A stretch of 10,951 nt of DNA from a bacterium (GTDB lineage: Bacteria; Patescibacteriota; Gracilibacteria; JAUYGZ01): assembly GCA_030699855.1 (NCBI GenBank), contig JAUYKR010000075.1, positions 1-10,951 on the forward strand, given 5' to 3'. Positions within the stretch are counted from its first letter, which is position 1; every line of letters begins with the position of its first letter. Under the pieces are notes generated by a model, which was not told the origin of the DNA, did no database searches, and saw only the letters and a list, made by a program, of their open reading frames with translations. Shown here in pieces: positions 6,207 through 10,951 of this stretch. The position numbers and the translations under genes are program-made.

Positions 6207-7100
6207 TCACCCCGGTTCTCCCCTGTGTACGGCGTAAATCCCCACGCTGGTCATCGCCATGCCCAAAATGATCCAGATACTGATGGTTTCCTGAAATAGC
6301 AGCGTGGCAAGAATGGTCGAGAAAATGGGAATCAACAGCTTGTACGAAGCGGCCACGCTGGCCTTCAGATGCTGCATGCTGCTATTCCAGATCATGTAGG
6401 GTAGGGCAGTGGAAAGAATACCCAGGAGCATGCAGAACCAAATGGTGCGAAGGCTGACCTCGGCGATGCTCCAGAAATTTCCTTGGACAATGCTGATCAA
6501 GAGGAGGAGAAGGGAGCCGACCGTGACATTGATGGTCGTCACGTACAAGCCGCCGTATCGTTCCACGTATCTCTTCACGAAGATCGAGAACAGGGCAATA
6601 TCGATGGCTGAAATAAGCAAAATGAGCGAGCCCAAAAAATAATCCGATTGAATCAGCGTCCAGGGATTCTGTCCGTTGAGAATCACCAGCAAGACTCCGA
6701 CAAAGCCGATGGCGACGCAGCCGCGCTGGCGCCAGGTGAGATGCTCAGAAATAAGGAATGGGGCAAGCAGCGCTACCCATAAGGGATTGGTGTTGACCAG
6801 GATCGAGCTGACCGCGATGCTGGTTCGCTCGATGGAGATGGCCAAGAGCGGGGTTGGCAGGACGTTGGCCAGGGAAAGGAGGGCAAGCGGTAGCCACTCT
6901 CTTCGTGGAGGAAGTGTGCGCTGTTTTTGAAGCGAAAGGAGGGGGAGGAGGACGATTCCGGCGAAGAAAAAGCGAAGCACTCCCAGCAAAACCGGATCAA
7001 TGTCATTGGCGATGGGTTTCAAAAAAGCATAGCCTCCGGCCCAGAAGGCCATGGTTATCACGAGAATGAGGGGCCAAAAGGCCGGATGAGATATTTTCAT
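6207..7100 (-). CDS. EamA-family (DMT superfamily) permease
   Basis: This 297-residue membrane protein has about ten hydrophobic helices arranged as two EamA repeats (roughly 9-140 and 156-291). Signatures are FWAGGYAFLKP near the N-terminus and the matching repeat ends NPLWVALLAPFLISEHLTWRQ and IPIFSTILATLLFQETISIW. EamA proteins export or exchange metabolites such as amino acids or nucleosides, but the substrate is not predictable from sequence. The ATG at 7098-7100 has GAGG at a short spacing, one of the few purine-rich sequences near a start here. It lies 44 bases downstream of the 356-residue membrane protein on the same strand, so the two may be co-transcribed, although a -10-like element precedes this gene. 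Confidence 0.88.
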   Translation of the reverse strand: MKISHPAFWPLILVITMAFWAGGYAFLKPIANDIDPVLLGVLRFFFAGIVLLPLLSLQKQRTLPPRREWLPLALLSLANVLPTPLLAISIERTSIAVSSILVNTNPLWVALLAPFLISEHLTWRQRGCVAIGFVGVLLVILNGQNPWTLIQSDYFLGSLILLISAIDIALFSIFVKRYVERYGGLYVTTINVTVGSLLLLLISIVQGNFWSIAEVSLRTIWFCMLLGILSTALPYMIWNSSMQHLKASVAASYKLLIPIFSTILATLLFQETISIWIILGMAMTSVGIYAVHRGEPG

Positions 7101-7118
7101 AAAGCCTCTATCTATGCC

Positions 7119-7139
7119 CGGCCATCATACTCCAGGCCG
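7119..7139 (-). promoter_or_regulatory. Possible -10 element inside an inverted repeat before the EamA gene
   Basis: On the minus strand, TATGAT (plus 7124-7129) would start transcription near 7117, giving a leader of about 17 bases to the ATG at 7100. It lies directly inside the inverted repeat CGGCC (7119-7123) and GGCCG (7135-7139). No convincing -35 is present. The same hexamer is the -10 of dnaJ. This is a weak call, since the gene may instead be read through from upstream. Confidence 0.3.
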
Positions 7140-7144
7140 ATCAT

Positions 7145-8215
7145 TTATGTATTGCTGTTCTTCTCCAGCTTTTCGCAGACCTGGTTCAAAAAATCCAGAT
7201 AGAGGGCGATGCCTTCATTCGAATAAAAGGGAAAAAAGACCTCCTCCGAATAGCTGCAACTATAAGTCAGAGAGCCCTTCTCCACTTTTGCCGAAAAGTA
7301 CCGGGGGGAGGAAAGCAAAAGTTCCTTAAGATTGGAGGAAATCAAAGCCTTATTTCCGGTCACTTCAAAACGCTGCTCAAAGCAGTCCTCAATCGAGCTG
7401 CCGCTGATCTGTTCCCAGTGCGGATTTTTTTCCGAAATTGAAAATGAAGAGGAGGAGCTCATCTCCAGGTAAATGGTGGCGGATCCGGAAGTGGATACGG
7501 TATTTCCCACGCGTGTGGCTTCCATATGGGTTGAAAAGTCCAGCTTCCGCCCCCGAAACAATCCAGAAAATTTCCAGGAAAGATTGAGGCCATAACCTCC
7601 CCCGGAAACACTGGTCTTATCCCCCTGAAGTTGAGTATCGATTTCTCGTGTATTCAAGAAGTCCAACAAGCTGTCCCTATCTTTAGTCAAGGTAGACGCG
7701 ACCGCCCGATAAAAAACCATGATCATGAGCCCGACAGCTCCGTACATGATCACTTGGCGAACGGTTTCCGAGAGCTGCAGGATCGAATCGGAAAGGAGGA
7801 TGAGGGCTGTGACAAAACCCAGGAAAAGAAGGCATAACACGATCCACAGCAGGCTCAGCTTCTTCGCAGAAGAGTCCGAAGCCATACTGCCATACTTTTT
7901 CCCAAAGGCCCTTTTCTCGGCTTTCGGCAAAGTAGACACACTGGGAGCTGGCGAGAGCAATCCGAGTTTCCACAAACCAAAAAACGTTGTGGCAATCGTA
8001 AAGAGGATCAGGATGGCTCCCAGATGTTCCAGGCGAAGCGGGCCCAGGAGTGGCTGGGACTGATCTACATTGAGCCAACTGGTCAGAAGATAAAACCCTC
8101 CGCCAACGAACGCGGCGATCAGTGGAATACTGAAGACAGCCACAAAAAGCTTCCAGGTTTGCTGCCGATAAGCGGGCTGAATAAATGTTGGCACGGCCAG
8201 AATTAAGGCTATCAA
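7145..8215 (-). CDS. Membrane-anchored protein of unknown function
   Basis: This is a 356-residue protein with four hydrophobic helices in its first half (about 22-47, 64-86, 118-141 and 153-173) and a soluble C-terminal domain (174-356). The soluble part contains GGGYGLNLSWKFSG, a serine-rich stretch (SSSSSFSIS), then DCFEQRFEVTGNKALISSNL and FSAKVEKGSLTYSC. That order vaguely recalls DUF3137-type proteins, from memory and with low confidence. The start is a TTG at 8213-8215: an in-frame TGA lies 11 codons upstream with no ATG between them, and the next ATG is near residue 111, after the second helix. A GTG at residue 8 is the only other early option. It is divergent from pyrF and may share a transcript with the EamA gene. 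Confidence 0.75.
   Translation of the reverse strand: MIALILAVPTFIQPAYRQQTWKLFVAVFSIPLIAAFVGGGFYLLTSWLNVDQSQPLLGPLRLEHLGAILILFTIATTFFGLWKLGLLSPAPSVSTLPKAEKRAFGKKYGSMASDSSAKKLSLLWIVLCLLFLGFVTALILLSDSILQLSETVRQVIMYGAVGLMIMVFYRAVASTLTKDRDSLLDFLNTREIDTQLQGDKTSVSGGGYGLNLSWKFSGLFRGRKLDFSTHMEATRVGNTVSTSGSATIYLEMSSSSSFSISEKNPHWEQISGSSIEDCFEQRFEVTGNKALISSNLKELLLSSPRYFSAKVEKGSLTYSCSYSEEVFFPFYSNEGIALYLDFLNQVCEKLEKNSNT
8188..8215 (+). promoter_or_regulatory. Weak candidate promoter for pyrF
   Basis: TTGGCA (8188-8193) matches the -35 consensus in five of six positions and is followed after 16 bases by TATCAA (8210-8215), four of six for the -10. A different -10, TAGAAT at 8233-8238, is also possible but lacks a -35. 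The site overlaps the start of the divergent gene. It would give pyrF its own transcription, needed because the genes before it run on the other strand. Confidence 0.25.
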
Positions 8216-8262
8216 GATACTATCCCGTTTGTTAGAATAGCGACAAGTTCACCGGATTCCAA

Positions 8263-9141
8263 ATGCACTTTGCCGACGAGCTTATCGCTCGCATTAAGAA
8301 TACTTCTCCCATCTGTGTGGGGCTTGATCCGCGCTTGGATCAAATTCCTCAGCACATTGTCCAGGACGCGCCGACTCCGGGAGCGGCGGTTCTTGAGTTT
8401 AACAAGGGCATTATCGACGCGGTTCACGACCTGGTGCCCATCGTAAAGCCCCAAGTCGCTTTTTACGAGATGCTCGGCCTCGACGGCTTGGCAGCCCTCA
8501 GTCAAACCATCCTTTACGCTCAGGATAAAGGACTGTTGGTTTTGATCGATGCCAAACGAAACGACATTGGCTCAACAGCAGAGGCTTATGCCCACGCTTA
8601 CCTCGATAAAGAAGGGGACTTGGTCGGCGACGCGCTGACCGTCAATGCTTATCTCGGTTACGACGGCATCAAGCCCTTTCTCGAAAACTGCCAAAAGAAC
8701 GACAAGGGTATTTTCATTCTGGTCAAAACCTCTAATTCCAGCTCGGGTGACCTACAGGATCGGAATGTCGATGATGCCAATCTGCCGGTTTACGAACTGA
8801 TGGGCCAGTTCGTGGATTCTTGGGGCCAGGATCTGATCGGCCAGTCCGGCTATTCCTCTGTGGGAGCCGTGGTTGGCGCTACCTATCCCCAGGAAGCCGC
8901 CAAGCTCCGCGAGCTTATGCCTCATGCCATCTTCCTGGTTCCCGGCTACGGAGCCCAGGGCGGAGCGGCGGCAGACGTCAAGCCTTGTTTCAAGGCAGAT
9001 GGGACCGGAGCCATCGTCAATAACTCGCGGGGAATCATCTTTGCCTACGAAAAGAGTGACACCTTTGGCCCGGAACAATACAAAAAAGCGGCTCGCAAAG
9101 CGGCGGAAAAGATGAAGGTGGATCTGGAATCAGCGCTTTAG
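8263..9141 (+). CDS. pyrF: Orotidine 5'-phosphate decarboxylase, type 2 (long form)
   Basis: PyrF decarboxylates OMP to UMP, the last step of the pathway. Its 292 residues match the longer type 2 family rather than the roughly 230-residue E. coli/B. subtilis type. The catalytic signature LIDAKRNDIGSTAEAYA spans 94-110, with D96, K98 and D101 forming the charged active-site network. Other motifs are CVGLDPRLD (18-26), IVKPQVAFYE (60-69), LTVNAYLGYDGIKPF (125-139), VPGYGAQGG (226-234) and the phosphate-binding NNSRGI (253-258). The ATG at 8263 follows GGATTCCAA without a Shine-Dalgarno. The stop, TAG at 9139-9141, lies inside the CIRCE operator of dnaJ. It is separated from the other pyr genes by about 2.8 kb of unrelated genes. 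Confidence 0.95.
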   Translation: MHFADELIARIKNTSPICVGLDPRLDQIPQHIVQDAPTPGAAVLEFNKGIIDAVHDLVPIVKPQVAFYEMLGLDGLAALSQTILYAQDKGLLVLIDAKRNDIGSTAEAYAHAYLDKEGDLVGDALTVNAYLGYDGIKPFLENCQKNDKGIFILVKTSNSSSGDLQDRNVDDANLPVYELMGQFVDSWGQDLIGQSGYSSVGAVVGATYPQEAAKLRELMPHAIFLVPGYGAQGGAAADVKPCFKADGTGAIVNNSRGIIFAYEKSDTFGPEQYKKAARKAAEKMKVDLESAL

Positions 9142-9164
9142 CACTCTTGTTACAGGAGTGATAT
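9138..9164. promoter_or_regulatory. CIRCE operator (HrcA-binding inverted repeat)
   Basis: The left arm TTAGCACTC (9138-9146) is a perfect match to the CIRCE consensus. It is followed by exactly nine bases and then GAGTGATAT (9156-9164), which matches seven of nine bases of GAGTGCTAA. That is 16 of 18 arm positions with the canonical spacing. It lies upstream of dnaJ, overlaps the pyrF stop codon and covers the predicted -35, the usual geometry for repression by HrcA. The hrcA gene itself is not in this window. Confidence 0.88.
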
Positions 9165-9176
9165 TCATGTTATGAT
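9147..9176 (+). promoter_or_regulatory. Promoter of dnaJ
   Basis: The -35 is TTGTTA (9147-9152) and the -10 is TATGAT (9171-9176), with an 18-base spacer and an extended -10 TG at 9168-9169. Transcription should begin near 9183, leaving about 20 bases before the ATG at 9204. The -35 lies between the two CIRCE arms. A 7-bp inverted repeat (TGATAGT at 9173-9179 and ACTATCA at 9184-9190) covers the -10 and the expected start point and may be a second operator or a 5' hairpin. Confidence 0.65.
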
Positions 9177-9203
9177 AGTTCAGACTATCAGCTTTCTTAT
9201 AGC

Positions 9204-10331
9204 ATGCACGACCCCTATGACATTCTCGGCGTGAAGCGAGATGCCACTGATGATGACATCAAGAAGGCTTATCGGCGGCTTTCCAAACAGCATCATCCTG
9301 ACCTCAACAAGGATAATCCCAAGGCGACGGAGAAATTTAAGGAGATTAACGCTGCTTATCAAATTTTGGGGGACAAGCAACGACGGGGACAATATGATCA
9401 ATTTGGAGCGGCTGGAATGGGGGTTGGGCCGGCGGGTGATGGGGGATTCGGCGGATTTGATTTTTCCGGCTTTCAGGGGGCCGGTGGATTCACGGATATT
9501 TTCGAGACCTTTTTCGGAGGAGCCTCCGGTTCCAGGGGCAGGAGAAAACCAAACTTTCGCGGACAAGATCTGGAGGTTCAGATCGCGATTACTTTTGAGG
9601 AGGCGGTATTTGGCGTCGATAAAAAACTTTCTCTCACCAAGGAAATCAGTTGTTCCGTCTGCGACGGCGAGGGGGTTGAAAAAGGAAGTAAAATCGTCGA
9701 TTGCTCCGAGTGCAGAGGAACTGGAGAAATCATGAGCGTCAAAAATACCATCCTGGGGCAGGTCCGAACCAGCAGCCTGTGTCACCGCTGTGGCGGTGAC
9801 GGCCAGATTCCAGAAAAATCCTGCCCTCAGTGTCGTGGAAAGGGCACCCTGCATGCCGCTCAAGAGGTAACTGTTCGAATTCCCGCCGGTGTATCGGATG
9901 GGACCACTCTGAGGCTTTCCGGAAAAGGAGACGCTGGCGTTCGCGGTCACCAGGCGGGTGATCTCTATGTTCACTTGCGGGTGAAGAGCTCCGCGGAATT
10001 CAAACGCCAGGGCGACCACATTTCTACCGAACAGACTATTCACGTCCTGCAGGCCGTTCTGGGCGATGAAGTGGAGGTTAGGACCGTCCATGGGCCGATC
10101 AAACTCAGAATCCCAGCTGGGACCAGCGACGGCCAGACTTTTCGTATCAACGGCAAGGGTGTGCCGCGGCTTAATTCCAGCACGCTTGGCGACCACTTGG
10201 TCACCTTCCACTTGGAAATCCCAAAAAAACTGATGAAAAGCGAGGAGGAGCACTACAAGGAACTGGCGAAATTAGCCAAGCTCAGTACGAAGAGTAAAGA
10301 CAAAAGCTTTTTCTCCAAACTCTTTTCGTAG
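9204..10331 (+). CDS. dnaJ: Chaperone protein DnaJ (type I, full domain set)
   Basis: DnaJ is the Hsp40 co-chaperone that delivers unfolded proteins to DnaK and stimulates its ATPase. At 375 residues it has normal length and all type I domains: a J domain (about 3-68) with HPD at 31-33, a G/F-rich linker (about 71-110), a zinc-binding region with four CxxCxGxG repeats starting at C150, C167, C193 and C207, and the two C-terminal substrate-binding domains with a dimerisation tail. The ATG at 9204 starts the expected MHDPYDILGVKRDATDD. It has its own sigma-70-type promoter under a CIRCE site, so it should be heat-inducible through HrcA. dnaK and grpE are not in the window. Confidence 0.96.
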   Translation: MHDPYDILGVKRDATDDDIKKAYRRLSKQHHPDLNKDNPKATEKFKEINAAYQILGDKQRRGQYDQFGAAGMGVGPAGDGGFGGFDFSGFQGAGGFTDIFETFFGGASGSRGRRKPNFRGQDLEVQIAITFEEAVFGVDKKLSLTKEISCSVCDGEGVEKGSKIVDCSECRGTGEIMSVKNTILGQVRTSSLCHRCGGDGQIPEKSCPQCRGKGTLHAAQEVTVRIPAGVSDGTTLRLSGKGDAGVRGHQAGDLYVHLRVKSSAEFKRQGDHISTEQTIHVLQAVLGDEVEVRTVHGPIKLRIPAGTSDGQTFRINGKGVPRLNSSTLGDHLVTFHLEIPKKLMKSEEEHYKELAKLAKLSTKSKDKSFFSKLFS

Positions 10332-10360
10332 TAAGCTCCTATCAAGGCTTTTTCTGCTCC

Positions 10361-10930
10361 ATGAACGTCACTCTCACTTGGGATTTAATCATTACCGTCT
10401 TCTTCGTGGTCATTATGGCCTACTCCTTCATCGTGGGGCGGCATGGCACTGCCAAGATCATTATTTCCAGCTATATCGCCATGCTGGCGGCTAATGGCAT
10501 TGCCCAATTGGTCTCTCTCTATGTTCCTTTGCAATCCTTGGTCAGTGCTTGGAGCACCACTCCGGAGCAGAATGTTGTTCTGCTCAAGATTTTCCTATTC
10601 ATTCTTCTCACCCTCGTCCTGGTGATGAAGGGCGCTTTTCTGGTCGATACCGGCTTTGAGCAGTCGATTATCATCCGCTTCATTACCACCTCCGTTTACG
10701 GTTTTTTAAGCGCCGGTCTTATCATCAGTACCATCCTGGTCTTTATGTCCGGTCCCAGCGGTGGAGTTTTAGCAAGCAATATCTCTCCCGCCTTTGACGT
10801 CAGCAACGCCAGTCTGCTGGTGAGATCCTTGGTGAATTATTACAGCTTTTGGTTCGCCGCTCCGGCGGTGGCGTTCATTATTTCCTCCCTGATTGCCAGG
10901 GTGGAAATGCCGGTAGCTGATGAGTCATGA
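10361..10930 (+). CDS. CvpA-like small multipass membrane protein
   Basis: This is a 189-residue protein with four or five hydrophobic segments (about 7-25, 33-57, 73-95, 108-130 and 156-178). Overall size and topology, with an early GRHGTAKIIISSYIA helix-loop, are like CvpA-family membrane proteins (colicin V production family), whose biochemical role is unclear. This is a topology-level resemblance without a diagnostic motif. The ATG at 10361 follows TTTTTCTGCTCC, the same pyrimidine-rich context seen at the pyr genes. It lies 29 bases after dnaJ and is probably read from the same transcript, although a short GC-poor hairpin with a T-run sits in the gap. The stop is TGA at 10928-10930. Confidence 0.7.
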   Translation: MNVTLTWDLIITVFFVVIMAYSFIVGRHGTAKIIISSYIAMLAANGIAQLVSLYVPLQSLVSAWSTTPEQNVVLLKIFLFILLTLVLVMKGAFLVDTGFEQSIIIRFITTSVYGFLSAGLIISTILVFMSGPSGGVLASNISPAFDVSNASLLVRSLVNYYSFWFAAPAVAFIISSLIARVEMPVADES

Positions 10931-10931
10931 C

Positions 10932-10951
10932 GGAGGGGATATGATATTTGT
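10932..10951 (+). promoter_or_regulatory. Ambiguous start or promoter at the right edge
   Basis: GGAGGGG (10932-10938) followed by ATG at 10941 could be a Shine-Dalgarno and the first codons of a gene cut by the window end. Alternatively TATGAT at 10940-10945, the same hexamer as the dnaJ -10, could be a promoter element. Too little sequence follows to decide. Confidence 0.25.

Noticed and set aside
9180..10253. Long minus-strand open frame (357 codons) opposite dnaJ
   Set aside because: It lies fully antisense to an unmistakable DnaJ with all domains, and its translation shows no family motif.
10333..10353. Short hairpin (AAGC/GCTT) plus T-run between dnaJ and the CvpA-like gene
   Set aside because: The stem is four to six pairs with a bulge and the T-run is only five bases; too weak to call a terminator.
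1..10951. Alternative genetic code with UGA read as an amino acid
   Set aside because: UGA ends pyrD, the EamA gene and the last membrane gene at the expected family lengths, and no in-frame UGA occurs in conserved genes.
1..10951. CRISPR arrays, tRNA or rRNA genes, insertion sequences
   Set aside because: No regularly spaced repeats, cloverleaf-like sequences, rRNA-like stretches, transposase frames or long terminal repeats were seen.

Overview
The window is about 11 kb of bacterial DNA built around de novo pyrimidine biosynthesis, with a heat-shock co-chaperone gene on the right. Ordinary stop codons fit the expected protein ends: pyrD, the EamA permease and the last membrane gene all end in TGA, so the genetic code is standard and UGA is not read as Gly or Trp. 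Almost no gene has a Shine-Dalgarno sequence. Starts are instead often preceded directly by pyrimidine-rich leaders (TTTCC, TTCTCC, TTTTTCC before ATG). No marker fixes the phylum. A candidate-phylum (Patescibacteria-like, perhaps Peregrinibacteria-like) bacterium would fit this gene mix, but that is only an inference.

Layout. Positions 1-211 are AT-rich and hold no gene; a hairpin plus T-run there probably ends the first gene. A minus-strand multipass membrane protein (212-1087) is divergent from a plus-strand operon-like series: pyrE, pyrC, a TauE/SafE-type permease, pyrD and pyrK (1157-5454). Next come an RHH-like antitoxin and a PIN-domain toxin of VapBC type (5511-6204), with their own operator-promoter. 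They meet head-on, two bases apart, a minus-strand pair: an EamA/DMT permease (6207-7100) and a large membrane-anchored protein of unknown function (7145-8215). Divergent from that pair, pyrF resumes the pyrimidine genes (8263-9141). It is followed by dnaJ (9204-10331), which has a near-consensus CIRCE operator over its promoter, and a CvpA-like membrane protein (10361-10930).

Function. PyrC closes the dihydroorotate ring, PyrD and PyrK oxidise it to orotate, PyrE adds ribose phosphate and PyrF decarboxylates OMP to UMP. The window therefore covers every step from carbamoyl-aspartate to UMP. Carbamoyl-phosphate synthase and aspartate transcarbamoylase (carAB, pyrB) are not here. The toxin-antitoxin pair and the two minus-strand genes separate pyrF from the rest of the pathway and look like an insertion or accessory block.

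Points most worth a second look: the CIRCE/HrcA site at dnaJ, the repeat-rich operator of the toxin-antitoxin pair, an anion permease inside the pyr operon, PyrD and PyrK with archaeal-looking sequence signatures, and the unusual start-site context.
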